DNA of 64,000 nt from Roseiarcus sp963758335 (GCA_963758335.1 CAVWVF010000003.1:682001-746000), one strand, 5' to 3'; shown: positions 38,375-47,211, counted from the first letter of the stretch. The notes: generated from the letters alone by a model not told the origin. A program made the numbers and translations.

Positions 38375-38982
38375 GCGATCAACAGATCGTCCATGTGATC
38401 GATGACGACGACGCGCTCCGCAACTCCGTCCGGCTGTTCCTGGTCAACGAGGGCCTGAGCGTAAAGACCTACGGTTCCGCAAACGAATTTCTCGCCGACT
38501 TGGACACGCTTCAGTCGGGATGCGTCGTGACCGACGTGCGCATGCCGGGCATCAGCGGCATGGAGCTTCTGACGCATATCGCAGCCAGGGGACTTTCGTT
38601 GCCCGTCATTGTCATCACCGGCCATGCTGACGTCCCGCTGGCGGTTCGAGCGATGAAGCAGGGCGCGATCGACCTCTTGGAAAAGCCGTTCAAGGCGGAG
38701 GAACTGATCACCGCCGTCCGCCGGGGGCTGGCGCTCGGCAAAGACGCGCATCTGAATGGGACGCCGGCCGAAGTGGCTCTCGCGCGTCGCGCAATGCTGA
38801 GCGTTCGCGAGAACGAAGTGCTCGACAGGCTGATCAAGGGACAGCCCAACAAGATCATTGCCTACGAAATGGGGATCAGCCCGAGGACGGTCGAAGTCCA
38901 CCGGGCCAATGTCATGAAAAAGACGCAGGCGGGAAGCCTCTCGGAACTCGTTCGCATGTTCCTGAACGCGGAACGGAACTGA
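38371..38982 (+). CDS. fixJ: FixJ-type response regulator
   Basis: The 203-residue product has a receiver domain (VHVIDDDDALRNSVRLF, phospho-acceptor Asp in VVTDVRMPG, Lys in LEKPFKAEEL) and a LuxR/NarL-type helix-turn-helix (LSVRENEVLDRLIKGQPNKIIAYEMGISPRTVEVHRANVMKK). FixJ activates fixK and nifA under low oxygen once phosphorylated by FixL. The partner here is only a stump, so this copy needs another kinase or is a spare. The ATG overlaps the fixL stop by 4 bp. Confidence 0.9.
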   Translation: MSDQQIVHVIDDDDALRNSVRLFLVNEGLSVKTYGSANEFLADLDTLQSGCVVTDVRMPGISGMELLTHIAARGLSLPVIVITGHADVPLAVRAMKQGAIDLLEKPFKAEELITAVRRGLALGKDAHLNGTPAEVALARRAMLSVRENEVLDRLIKGQPNKIIAYEMGISPRTVEVHRANVMKKTQAGSLSELVRMFLNAERN

Positions 38983-39255
38983 CCCGCCTCGCAGCAAAAT
39001 ATCGCGCGATCGGGGCTTCTGCGGTCCGTTCGCGGCCGCCCTGGCCGGACGTGACTATCGGCGCGAAGATCCGCCTGGCATGACGTTAACGCACGCGGTG
39101 TGACGCCCGTCGCAGTCAAGTTGGCGAACTTTTCGTATCGTTTCGAGTGGTGGTCTACTCCGCCGCAATGCGTCAAGGACGCCTGTGGTTGTCCGCGTTG
39201 CGCGCGCCTTGGCGCGGACGCACGAGCACGGGGGACGAGATGAACAGGACCTGAG

Positions 39256-39612
39256 ATGGCGGCGCCCGGCGTGAAGGTCCGGGTCGTCGTCGACGAGGGG
39301 CCGCGCGGGATGCAGGTGGCGCGGGTCGTGGAGCTTGATGAAGCCGGCGCTGCGACAACGGGCGGATCGTTATCCTCCGCCGCGCGCGCCGATCGCGGCG
39401 GCTCGTCCGCAATCGACCTCACGGGTAGGGTCAAGTGGTTTGACGGCGTTAGGGGCTTCGGCTTCGTCGCCGGCGACGACTTTGGCCGGGACGTGTTCGT
39501 CCATTGCTCGGCGCTCGGCCCGGGCATTGGCCGCCTCGACCAAGGCCAGCCGGTGACGATGCGGGTCATCGAGACGCCGAAAGGGAGGGAGGCGATCGAG
39601 ATATCGTTTTGA
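39256..39612 (+). CDS. Cold-shock domain protein with a partial first domain
   Basis: The 118-residue protein has a complete C-terminal cold-shock domain (GRVKWFDGVRGFGFVAGDD, RDVFVHCSALG) with both RNP motifs, binding single-stranded RNA or DNA. The N-terminus (APGVKVRVVVDEGPRGMQVARVVEL) looks like the last strands of a first such domain, as in the two-domain CSPs of Hyphomicrobiales. The beginning of that domain is missing, and in-frame stops lie upstream. It may be a shortened but functional protein. Confidence 0.83.
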   Translation: MAAPGVKVRVVVDEGPRGMQVARVVELDEAGAATTGGSLSSAARADRGGSSAIDLTGRVKWFDGVRGFGFVAGDDFGRDVFVHCSALGPGIGRLDQGQPVTMRVIETPKGREAIEISF

Positions 39613-39744
39613 CGGCTCACGTCCTCTCGACTGAGCGTCAAACGAGTGAAAGCAGGTTCCCGGTCGCGTAGGTCGTGAAACTGTTCTCGTTCGCCACAGG
39701 ACACCAAGGCGCACAAAGGCGGGGAGCGCCGGGGCCAGCCCGCG

Positions 39745-40113
39745 TCACAGCGCCTTGTTCTGGGCTCTCAGACGATGCGCGAGCACGCGCATCACCTTCA
39801 GCGCGAAAAACGTCGTGTGCCTGACGAGGAAAAGGTACTGCTTCTCGGTGATTGGCGAGACGGTGACGTCCGTCTCGGCGACGGCGCTCGCGCTGCGCAC
39901 CGAATCGTCGATCAGCGCCATCTCGCCGAAGATCTCGTTCTCGCCGAGCGTCTCGAGCACGCGGTTTCCCGTCAGGATGCGCACGCGTCCGCGCTGGACG
40001 ACGAAAAACTCCACGCCCCGATCGCCTTCGCGAAAGATCGTCTCGCCCGCCGTGTAATCGCGGGTCGGGACATCCGGACCCAGGAGGAGTTCGAAGCTGT
40101 CGGCGCCTTCCAT
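39745..40113 (-). CDS. Stand-alone cyclic nucleotide-binding domain protein
   Basis: The 122-residue product is a single cNMP-binding beta-barrel with YTAGETIFREGDRGVEFFVVQRGRVRIL and IFGEMALIDDSVRSASAVAETD, which contains the phosphate-binding cassette (GEMALIDDSVRSA). There is no DNA-binding domain. It may act as a protein-level switch. Related paralogues are at 58926 and 59492. Confidence 0.85.
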   Translation of the reverse strand: MEGADSFELLLGPDVPTRDYTAGETIFREGDRGVEFFVVQRGRVRILTGNRVLETLGENEIFGEMALIDDSVRSASAVAETDVTVSPITEKQYLFLVRHTTFFALKVMRVLAHRLRAQNKAL

Positions 40114-40295
40114 CCGATCCTCGCCCGTTCCATTCGACGCGCGCCCCCTCCCCTTGGCTAGTCACAGACCGACTGCACGATTGTGGCATTTCGGCGAACG
40201 AGAGAAGCCTTGACTCTCGCCCGGCCAATGACTTTTTCAAACCTCGGCAGCCTTCGTCAACATGGATCGATCGCTGAAGCTGAGCGGCGGCGATG

Positions 40296-41279
40296 CTATC
40301 CGATCGTCACCACCAGCCTTCCCCGCGTCTCGCCCCTCAAAATCCGCCGGCCGGCTTCGAACACCTCGTCGAACGGGATCGTTTGCGTGATCGCTGCGAG
40401 CTTTCGCCGATCGAGTTCGCGGGGGAGCCGCCGCCACGCCTCGAGCCGTACCGGCATCGGACAATTCACGCTGTCGATGCCGAGAAGCGAAACGCCGCGC
40501 AGGATGAAGGGGGCGACGGTCGCCGGCAGGTCCATGCCGCCGGCGTTGCCGCAGGTGGCGACCGCTCCGCCGTAGCGAGTCTGCGAAAGAACGTTGGCGA
40601 GCGTCGTCGACCCGACGGTGTCGACGGCCGCCGCCCATTGCTCCTTGCCGAGGGGTCTGCCGGGCGCGGAGAGCGTCGCCCGGTCGATGATCTCGGCCGC
40701 GCCGAGCCCCTTCAGGTAGTCCGCCTCGCTCGCCCGGCCGGTCGAGGCGATCACCTTCCAGCCCTTGTCGGCGAGCAGGGAAATCGCGGTCGAACCGACC
40801 CCGCCGGCGGCGCCGGTCACCAGCGCCGGCCCCGATGCGGGCGTCAGCCCGCGCCGTTCGATCGCCATCACCGCCAGCATCGCGGTGTAGCCGGCCGTTC
40901 CGATCGCCATCGCCTCTGCGCGGGTGACGCCGGCCGGCAGTTTGATCAGCCAATCGCCCTTCACCCGCGCCTTTTCGGCATAGCCGCCGAAATGGGTCTC
41001 GCTGAGGCCGTAGCCGTTGAGGACCACCTCGTCGCCGGGCGAGAAGCCGGAATGGCCGGAAGTCTCGACCACGCCGGCGAGGTCGATCCCGAGCACCATC
41101 GGAAAGCGTCGGATGATCGCCGATTTCCCCGACAGCGCGAGCCCATCCTTGTAGTTGACGGTCGAGTGGGTGACACGCACCGTGACGTCACCCTTCATCA
41201 ACTCGGATTCGTCCATCTCGACGAAGCGGACCTCCTGTCCGGCGTCGGTTTTGTCGGCTCGAACGGCTTTGAACGACAT
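40296..41279 (-). CDS. acuI: AcuI-type acrylyl-CoA reductase / quinone oxidoreductase (MDR family)
   Basis: The 327-residue NADPH-dependent medium-chain reductase begins MSFKAVRADKTDAGQEVRFVEMDESEL and has STVNYKDGLALSGKSAIIRRFPMVLGIDLAG, the GAAGGVGSTAISLLADKGW nucleotide motif and PVRLEAWRRLPRELD. These match the YhdH/AcuI group. AcuI reduces acryloyl-CoA to propionyl-CoA. In other bacteria the exact substrate varies. It has no operon partner here. Confidence 0.88.
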   Translation of the reverse strand: MSFKAVRADKTDAGQEVRFVEMDESELMKGDVTVRVTHSTVNYKDGLALSGKSAIIRRFPMVLGIDLAGVVETSGHSGFSPGDEVVLNGYGLSETHFGGYAEKARVKGDWLIKLPAGVTRAEAMAIGTAGYTAMLAVMAIERRGLTPASGPALVTGAAGGVGSTAISLLADKGWKVIASTGRASEADYLKGLGAAEIIDRATLSAPGRPLGKEQWAAAVDTVGSTTLANVLSQTRYGGAVATCGNAGGMDLPATVAPFILRGVSLLGIDSVNCPMPVRLEAWRRLPRELDRRKLAAITQTIPFDEVFEAGRRILRGETRGRLVVTIG

Positions 41280-41836
41280 GGGTGCGCCTCTCGCTTTGAG
41301 GATTCAGAGCTTGGGTCGTAGAGGATCAGAATAGCCGGTTCGCGCGCCTGGGTGAAATCCGCACGACTCTTTCGAACCGCTTCGGGCCGATGATCTTCAT
41401 CGCCACTCGCGGGGCCCGCATGATCGCTGCGTCGGCGCGAGCCATTCTACGCTGCGAAGCCGCCTCGAGGAACGGCTAGAACGGGATGAATTCAAGTCGA
41501 CTTAAGCTCCGGCGCCGCTTTCTTCGGAGGACCGGCGGTTGAGCGATGACGGCGCCATTTCTTAACCCACGCGAGGAGCCTTTCGACCGGTCGCGGGTTG
41601 CCCGCCTTGGCGATCAGAACGGCGGCCCGGGTCGCCTGCCGAACAGGGCGATTCCCCTGTTTAACAGGCAGAAAACAGGGGGATCGCGCCTTTCTTGCCG
41701 CGCTCGTCGGCATAAAAAACGTTCGATTGCAATGGATTACCAGAAAATGCTGCGCGCCTTGATCAGGCGCGATAACAGGAGCGGAACAGGGGGCGATTTG
41801 CGCTTATCAGGGCAATAACAGGCGGCGTTTTGGCGA
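41280..41836. repeat. Gene-free interval with clustered AACAGG motifs
   Basis: Between 41641 and 41842 the words GAACAGGG, TTAACAGGC, AAAACAGGG, GATAACAGG, GGAACAGGGG, AATAACAGGCGG and GATAACAG occur within 200 bp. The 13-mer CAATAACAGGCGG lies 11-12 bp before both IS110 copies. This may be the target tract of that element or a degenerate repeat array. No gene is credible in the interval. Confidence 0.5.
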
Positions 41837-43577
41837 TAACAGATCCTATGCGGGTGGACGGCGGCCGGACCCTTGGTAGGCTGATCTTCCACACCAGCAT
41901 GGAGGCAACCGATGCATTTAATCACCTCCGCGACCGTTGTCGCGACCACCGCCCGCGCGAATGATATCACGCTGTTCGCCTCGCTCGAATTGAGCAAATC
42001 GAAATGGGTTGTGACGATCAACAGTCCGGGCAGCGAGAAATTTTCCAGGCATGTGGTCGAGGGTGGGGACGGCGCCGGCCTGCTCGACCTTCTTTCGCGG
42101 TCGAGGGCGAAGGCCGAGCAGCGCTATGGCGTGCCGATCAGAGCGATCGTCATTCAGGAGGCGGGATTGGACGGATTTTGGATCCATCGCCTGCTGCTCG
42201 CCGAGGGGATCGAGAGCCACGTGGTCGATGCGGCTTCGATTGCGGTCGACCGGCGGCATCGGCGAGCCAAGACCGATGCGATCGACGGCGAGACGCTGTT
42301 GCGGACGCTGATGGCGTGGGCTCGCGGCGAGCGGCGGGTCTGCTCCATGGTTCGCGCGCCGAGCCCGGAAGAAGAGGATCGCCGGCGGCTGACCCGCGAG
42401 CGCGGCACGCTGCTCAAGGAACGCATTCAGCACACCAATCGGGTCAGGGGCCTGCTCAGCGGCCAAGGCATCCGGGATTACAACCCGCTTCGGCGCGATC
42501 GTTTTGAGCGGCTCGAGGCGCTGCGAACCGGCGACGGCCGCGAGCTGCCGCCGCTGCTGAAGGCGGAAATACGCCGGGAGCTCGATCGGATCGCGCTGGC
42601 GACGACGCAACTGGCTGCGGTCGAACGGGCCCGCGACGCGCTCATCCGCACGGAAGCCGAGGAGCGCACCAACCCCGCCGCCCGGCTCCTCGAGCTCAAG
42701 GGCTTGGGCCCCGAGTTCGCCTCGCTCCTCTGGCTGGAATCGTTGTTCCGCAGCTTCGCCAACCGCCGCCAGGTGGCGGCTTACGGCGGATTGGCGCCCA
42801 GCCCCTGGCAGAGCGGCGGCGTCGAACGGGATCAGGGCATCTCGAAGTCGGGCAACCGCCGCCTGCGCAAGACCATGATCGAGCTGGCCTGGTTCTGGCT
42901 GCGTCACCAGCCGGACTCGGCGTTGAGCCGCTGGTTTCGGGCGCGGGTCGGCGCCGCGAAGGGACGGGTCCGCCGGATCGCCATCGTGGCGCTGGCCCGC
43001 AAACTGCTCGTCGCCTTGTGGCGCTATGTCACCCAAGGCGTCGTTCCCGAGGGCGCGGTGTTCAAGGCGGCCTGACCCGATGGCTCAATCCTACGCCGAC
43101 GCTCCAACGATGGCTTAATGACTCAACCCCATTCCAGCGAAGCCGAACGCGACGGCTTCGCCGGATCCGGGCGGGCGGTGACCGCGGCTTTGCCTGGCTG
43201 AAACACGCCGTTTAACAGGATGGTCCCCGCCAACCGGAGCCCGACGCCCTCGAGCATGAGGGATTATGGTGCGAGCCCCGACAAGCTCGACCGGATGTGA
43301 GGTGATGCGGCCGTCAAGGCTGCATGCGAAAGACGGGCTCACGCTTCGGATCCAAACGCCAAAGGAGATGCGCAATGCCAAAATGAATGAGCGCGGCAAA
43401 GACCACAGAGGCAGCCAAGAGCGCGCAAGGGCGCGCTCGCTCGTGACAGTGTATCCGGCCGCTGGCGCGTCAAGGTCGCTTCGCTCCCTGCTCCGCTGCG
43501 CTTCGCCCCGCTTCGCGGGTGACACGCCAGCGGCCGGAGCAAACGAATGAGCTTGACCCGAAACACCCCATGTGAGG
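41837..43577 (+). mobile_element. IS110-family element, copy 2
   Basis: This is the inverted partner of 22332-24072, with the same 1741-bp length and only a few substitutions. The 3' non-coding part (43079-43577) carries the same two hairpins. The flanking sequences differ, which defines the limits TAACAGATCC (start) and CCATGTGAGG (end). The two copies could recombine to invert the intervening 18 kb. Confidence 0.9.
41912..43075 (+). CDS. IS110-family transposase (DEDD), copy 2
   Basis: The 387-residue product has the same domains as copy 1: RuvC-like N-terminus with VIQEAGLDGFWIH and KTDAIDGETLLR, and Transposase_20 with YGGLAPSPWQSGG and the serine of SKSGNRRLR. It is intact. It differs from copy 1 by Asp for Asn in IAVDRRH, Arg for Lys in TNRVRG and Asp for Gly in IRDYN. 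Confidence 0.92.
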   Translation: MHLITSATVVATTARANDITLFASLELSKSKWVVTINSPGSEKFSRHVVEGGDGAGLLDLLSRSRAKAEQRYGVPIRAIVIQEAGLDGFWIHRLLLAEGIESHVVDAASIAVDRRHRRAKTDAIDGETLLRTLMAWARGERRVCSMVRAPSPEEEDRRRLTRERGTLLKERIQHTNRVRGLLSGQGIRDYNPLRRDRFERLEALRTGDGRELPPLLKAEIRRELDRIALATTQLAAVERARDALIRTEAEERTNPAARLLELKGLGPEFASLLWLESLFRSFANRRQVAAYGGLAPSPWQSGGVERDQGISKSGNRRLRKTMIELAWFWLRHQPDSALSRWFRARVGAAKGRVRRIAIVALARKLLVALWRYVTQGVVPEGAVFKAA

Positions 43578-43663
43578 CAAAAGCGATTCCAGACGGCGGA
43601 AGCGCGCCGGGGGCTTCGAAAACGGGTTCATCGGCGGCCTCGCCGGCGCTCGGAAAGGCGCCC

Positions 43664-43690
43664 CGAAAGGATAGAGAATCTATCCTTTCG
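43664..43690. terminator. Strong hairpin, possible bidirectional terminator
   Basis: CGAAAGGATAGA-GAA-TCTATCCTTTCG is a perfect 12-bp stem with a 3-base loop. It lacks a T run, so it may instead be an extragenic palindrome. It lies between the IS110 copy and the small gene at 43820. Confidence 0.4.
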
Positions 43691-43819
43691 CCGAGCCTTG
43701 GACGAACGACATCGGGTTCCTAAATCGGCGGATGGTCCGGCTCGACGAGCGCCCGCCGTCAAGCATGAGAAGCCGCTTCCCGCCGTGACGGCGGCGGTTC
43801 AACCCGATCGCATCATGCT

Positions 43820-44077
43820 CTAATGCCGCCGCGAGTCGGAGAACTCGCCCGCAGAAACCCGGACCGCCAGACGGGCCGCGACCTGCGCGGCGCCGGCTTC
43901 GCCATGGACCGCGACCAGCTCGCACATCGCCGCACAGAGCGCGGCCTCGGCGAGCGCGTCGGCATGGATGCCGTCGAGCGCGGCCAGCGCGAACGCCTCG
44001 CTCACGTACGTCAGGGCCGCCTCCCGCGCGTCCGCGTCGCGGCGCTCCTCAAGCGGAATTTGCATGGCGATCGGCAT
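43820..44077 (-). CDS. Small conserved hypothetical protein, 85 aa
   Basis: The protein MPIAMQIPLEERRDADAREAALTYVSEAFALAALDGIHADALAEAALCAAMCELVA is rich in helices and alanine, with a VRVSAGEFSD end. I recall similar short proteins in Hyphomicrobiales, where they are conserved but uncharacterised. No membrane segment. Function unknown. Confidence 0.65.
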   Translation of the reverse strand: MPIAMQIPLEERRDADAREAALTYVSEAFALAALDGIHADALAEAALCAAMCELVAVHGEAGAAQVAARLAVRVSAGEFSDSRRH

Positions 44078-44148
44078 GAGGCGTCACTTTAGTGATTCGT
44101 GAAGGCAAGGGCGATGCGAGTCGTTTAGAAAGGTTAACCGGCGCCCGA

Positions 44149-44200
44149 TTGTAGACGCGGTCGTTGACCGCGTCGGCCGCGATCAACGGTCGCGGCTACA
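44149..44200. repeat. REP-like palindromic repeat, copy 2
   Basis: The unit begins TTGTAGACGCGG and ends CGCGGCTACA, with the same internal GACCGCGTCGGCCGCG as 176-230. It lies just upstream of the yedK start. Confidence 0.6.
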
Positions 44201-44223
44201 GGGCGTCAGCCGGAGCAGCGGGA

Positions 44224-44952
44224 ATGTGCGGACGTTATGCGATCACCTTGCCGCCGGAGGCGGTGCGCAACTATTTCGCCTTCGTTGAACGCCCGAATTT
44301 CCCGCCGCGCTACAACATCGCGCCGACGCAGCCCATTCCGGTTGTGGTCGCGATCCGCCCAGCAGGGGCGGCGCTCGGCATTTCATTCTCATGCGCTGGG
44401 GCTTCCTGCCGGGCTTCGTCAAGGACCCGAAGGGCTTCCCGCTCATCGTCAACGCGCGGGCCGAAACGCTCGCCGAAAAACCCAGTTATCGCGCCGCGCT
44501 CAAGCGGCGGCGTTGCCTGGTGATCGCCGACGGGTTCTACGAGTGGCGGAAGGACGCGGGCGTAAGCCGGCGGGGGCCGAGGCGGCCTTATCTCGTCCGG
44601 CGGGCGGGCGGCGAGCCGATGGGCTTCGCCGGTCTCTACGAGACCTGGAGCGACCCGAGCGGAGGCGAGATCGACACGGCCTGCATCGTCACCACGGCCG
44701 CCAATCGAACTCGTGAGCCTGCTGCACGGGCGCATGCCGGCGATCCTCGAGCCAGACGCTTTCGCCGCCTGGCTGGACGTCGGCCGGGTCGACGCGGCAG
44801 CCGCGCTTGCGCTCGTCAAGCCTGCGCCCGAGGAGGCGCTCGAGCTCGTGGAGATCGGTTCCGCAGTCAACCGCGCCGCCAATGACGACGAAAGCCTGCA
44901 GAAGCCGCTCGCGGCGCCGATCCGCGCGTCCCTGAGAGAAGCCCTGTTCTGA
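44224..44952 (+). pseudogene. yedK: HMCES/YedK-type abasic-site protein, two frameshifts
   Basis: MCGRYAITLPPEAVRNYFAF with the catalytic Cys2 and PPRYNIAPTQPIPVV begin the SRAP domain, which crosslinks to abasic sites in single-stranded DNA. The frame changes near 44385 into LMRWGFLPGFVKDPKGFPLIVNARAETL, and FYEWRKD follows. A second one-base loss near 44712 (TTAANR to ELVSLLHGRMPAILEPD) moves the end to 44952. Each block is in good order, so recent decay or sequence error is likely. Confidence 0.85.
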
Positions 44953-45013
44953 GCTTGCCGGGCGACCCGGCAGGCGGCATGACTGCGGTTGGTTCGTTTC
45001 TCATGAGGAGCCC

Positions 45014-45667
45014 ATGGCCGAGCGAGAAAAGCCGCCGCGCGAAAAACCGCCGCGCGTCTTGGCGGCTGTCCACGGCCTCGACGGACTGAAGCGCTGCCCG
45101 TGGCCCGGCGCCGATCCGCTCTATGTCGCCTACCACGACGAGGAATGGGGAACGCCCGAATACGATGATCGCGCCCTGTTCGAGAAGCTCGTCCTCGACG
45201 CGTTCCAGGCGGGACTGTCGTGGATCACGATCCTGCGCAAGCGCCCGTCGTTCCGCGCCGCCTTCGACGGCTTCGAGCCGGAAAGGATCGTGCGCTGGGA
45301 CGCGGCGAAGAAGGAGGCGCTGATGCTCGACCCCGGCATCGTGCGCAATCGCGCCAAGATCGACGCGACGGTCGCGCTCGCGCGCATCTATCTCGACCTC
45401 GCCGAAAAGGACGGCTTCTCCCGTCATCTCTGGAGCTTCGTCGGCGGCCGGCCGATCCAGCCCGGGCGCAAAAGCCTCGCCGACATTCCTGTTGAGAGCG
45501 AGGAGTTGCGCGCCATCGCCAAGGACCTGCGCGCCCGCGGCGGCAATTTCGTCGGGCCGACGATCGTCTACGCCTTCATGCAGGCGACCGGGATGGTCAA
45601 CGATCATCTCGTCGACTGCTGCCGGCACGAGGCCTGCCGGGCGCTGGCTCGCGATCCCCCGCTATGA
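45014..45667 (+). CDS. tag: DNA-3-methyladenine glycosylase I
   Basis: The 217-residue enzyme removes 3-methyladenine from alkylated DNA. The signature CPWPGADPLYVAYHDEEWG, the helix-hairpin-helix area LSWITILRKRPSFRAAFDGF and the end NFVGPTIVYAFMQATGMVNDHLVDCCRH, with zinc-ligating Cys/His residues, are complete. A lysine/proline-rich extension of about 20 residues precedes the domain. Its stop overlaps the next start by 4 bp, indicating cotranscription. Confidence 0.93.
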   Translation: MAEREKPPREKPPRVLAAVHGLDGLKRCPWPGADPLYVAYHDEEWGTPEYDDRALFEKLVLDAFQAGLSWITILRKRPSFRAAFDGFEPERIVRWDAAKKEALMLDPGIVRNRAKIDATVALARIYLDLAEKDGFSRHLWSFVGGRPIQPGRKSLADIPVESEELRAIAKDLRARGGNFVGPTIVYAFMQATGMVNDHLVDCCRHEACRALARDPPL

Positions 45668-46275
45668 GCGACCGCGGCGCGCGCCGCGCCTGGCAGCGCA
45701 TGCTGTCGGGCCGGCGGCTCGACCTGATCGATCCTTCCCCGGTCGACGTCGAGATCGCCGACATCGCCCATGGGCTGGCGCGGGTCGCGCGCTGGAACGG
45801 CCAGACCAGGGGGCCGGAGATTTTTTCGGTCGCCCAGCATTCGCTGCTGGTCGAAGCTTTGTTCGCAGCCGGCCCGCCCGAGCCGACCGCGAGGATGCGT
45901 CTCGCCGCGCTCCTGCACGATGCGCCCGAATACGTGATCGGCGACATGATCTCGCCGTTCAAGGCGGCGATCGGCGGCGACTACAAGCGGATCGAGGCGC
46001 GCCTGCATGAGGCGATCCACATCCGCTTCGGGCTGCCCGCTGCGCTCGCCCCCGACCTCGTCAAGCGCATCAAGGTGGCCGATCGCGTCTCGGCCTATAT
46101 GGAGGCGACGGCGCTGGCGGGTTTCGCGGTCGCCGAGGCCCGCGTTCTCTTCGGCAAGCCGGATCTGCCGATCGGCGGCTTCGCTTCCTATCTCGAGCCG
46201 ATGCGCCCGAGCGATGTCGAGGCGCGCTTTCTCGCCCGCTTCGCCGAACTCGACGCCGAGGCGGCGAAGCCGTAA
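45664..46275 (+). CDS. HD-domain hydrolase (YfbR-like nucleotidase type)
   Basis: The 203-residue protein has VAQHSLLVEALF, RLAALLHDAPEYVIGDMISPFK and VKRIKVADRVSAYMEA. The H...HD...D metal site of the HD superfamily is thus present. Members hydrolyse deoxynucleoside monophosphates or related phosphates. It overlaps tag (ATGA) and is followed by a phosphatase-like gene at 24 bp, so the three form a short operon. Confidence 0.83.
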   Translation: MSDRGARRAWQRMLSGRRLDLIDPSPVDVEIADIAHGLARVARWNGQTRGPEIFSVAQHSLLVEALFAAGPPEPTARMRLAALLHDAPEYVIGDMISPFKAAIGGDYKRIEARLHEAIHIRFGLPAALAPDLVKRIKVADRVSAYMEATALAGFAVAEARVLFGKPDLPIGGFASYLEPMRPSDVEARFLARFAELDAEAAKP

Positions 46276-46299
46276 AAGGCGGCCCAACAAAGGAATCGC

Positions 46300-46806
46300 A
46301 TGCCGCGCCTGCACGTCTGTTCGCTCGCCCAGATCGCCGACACCGTCGAGAGGACCGGCGCTTGCTCGCTCGTATCGTTGCTGAGCCCAGGCACTCCGAT
46401 CGTGGTCCCGGCGAAGATCGAGCGGCGCCTCTATCTCGCCGTCTCCGACATCGTCGCGCCGACGCCGGGGCAGACGCTGGCGGAGCGCGGCCATCTCGAC
46501 GAGCTCATCGACTTCGTCCACGGCTGGGATCGAGCCGAGCCGATGCTGATCCATTGCTACGCCGGCGTCAGCCGCTCGACCGCCGCCGCCTTCATCGCCG
46601 CCTGCGCCCTCAATCCCAGGCGCGACGAATTCGAGGCGGCTCGCGCCATCCGCGCCGCCTCGCCGACCGCGACCCCGAACGCGCGCCTCGTCGCGCTCGC
46701 CGACGCGGCGCTCGAGCGCAAGGGGCGGATGAACGAGGCGATCGCGGGAATCGGCCGGGGCGAGGAGTGTTTCGAGGGGACGCCGTTCGCGCTCGAGCTG
46801 GGTTAG
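46300..46806 (+). CDS. Tyrosine-phosphatase-like protein
   Basis: The 168-residue protein has the HCYAGVSRSTAAAF active-site loop (HCX5R), with preceding VPAKIERRLYLAVSDIVAP and a helical tail. This is the cysteine-phosphatase fold; the family is often found next to HD or tag genes in Hyphomicrobiales (recollection). The substrate is unknown. It faces the converging cyoD, 3 bp apart. Confidence 0.78.
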   Translation: MPRLHVCSLAQIADTVERTGACSLVSLLSPGTPIVVPAKIERRLYLAVSDIVAPTPGQTLAERGHLDELIDFVHGWDRAEPMLIHCYAGVSRSTAAAFIAACALNPRRDEFEAARAIRAASPTATPNARLVALADAALERKGRMNEAIAGIGRGEECFEGTPFALELG

Positions 46807-46809
46807 GCC

Positions 46810-47211
46810 TCAACCCTGCATCTGCATCGGCCGGTCCATCGGCATCATGTTGTGGTTCATGTTGTACATGATCCACAGAGACCCGACGATCAGCAGCATC
46901 ACGATCAGGACGCCGAACGCGAGCGCCAGCACGTTATTCTCGTTGTCCGGCCCGGTGGTGATGTGGATGAAGAAGACAAGGTGCACGCCGATCTGACCGA
47001 CCGCCAGCACCAGGAGAGCGATCGGGATGCTGGGCTGCCAGACCAGGGTCGTCCCGGAAATGAAGAACGCCACGACCGTGATCAGGGCCGCCAGGAAGAG
47101 GCCGACCACGTAGCCAAGGATCCCGACCGCGAGCTCGCGCCTGCCGGTCAGCTCGTCGCCGGGAGAGACGTCGCCGCGATGCAATGGCGCGCGTTGCTCG
47201 ATATGGCTCAT
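46810..47211 (-). CDS. cyoD: Cytochrome o ubiquinol oxidase subunit IV
   Basis: The 133-residue protein has three transmembrane segments (ILGYVVGLFLAALITVVAFF, IALLVLAVGQIGVHLVFF, VLALAFGVLIVMLLIVGSLW). The word HLVFFIHI is typical of CyoD. It aids assembly of the terminal quinol oxidase. The start at 47211 (MSHIEQRAPLHRGD) overlaps the end of cyoC by 4 bp. Confidence 0.92.
   Translation of the reverse strand: MSHIEQRAPLHRGDVSPGDELTGRRELAVGILGYVVGLFLAALITVVAFFISGTTLVWQPSIPIALLVLAVGQIGVHLVFFIHITTGPDNENNVLALAFGVLIVMLLIVGSLWIMYNMNHNMMPMDRPMQMQG

Noticed and set aside
41492..41713. 73-aa frame on the minus strand next to the AACAGG cluster
   Set aside because: It has basic low-complexity composition, no start signal and overlaps the repeat words.
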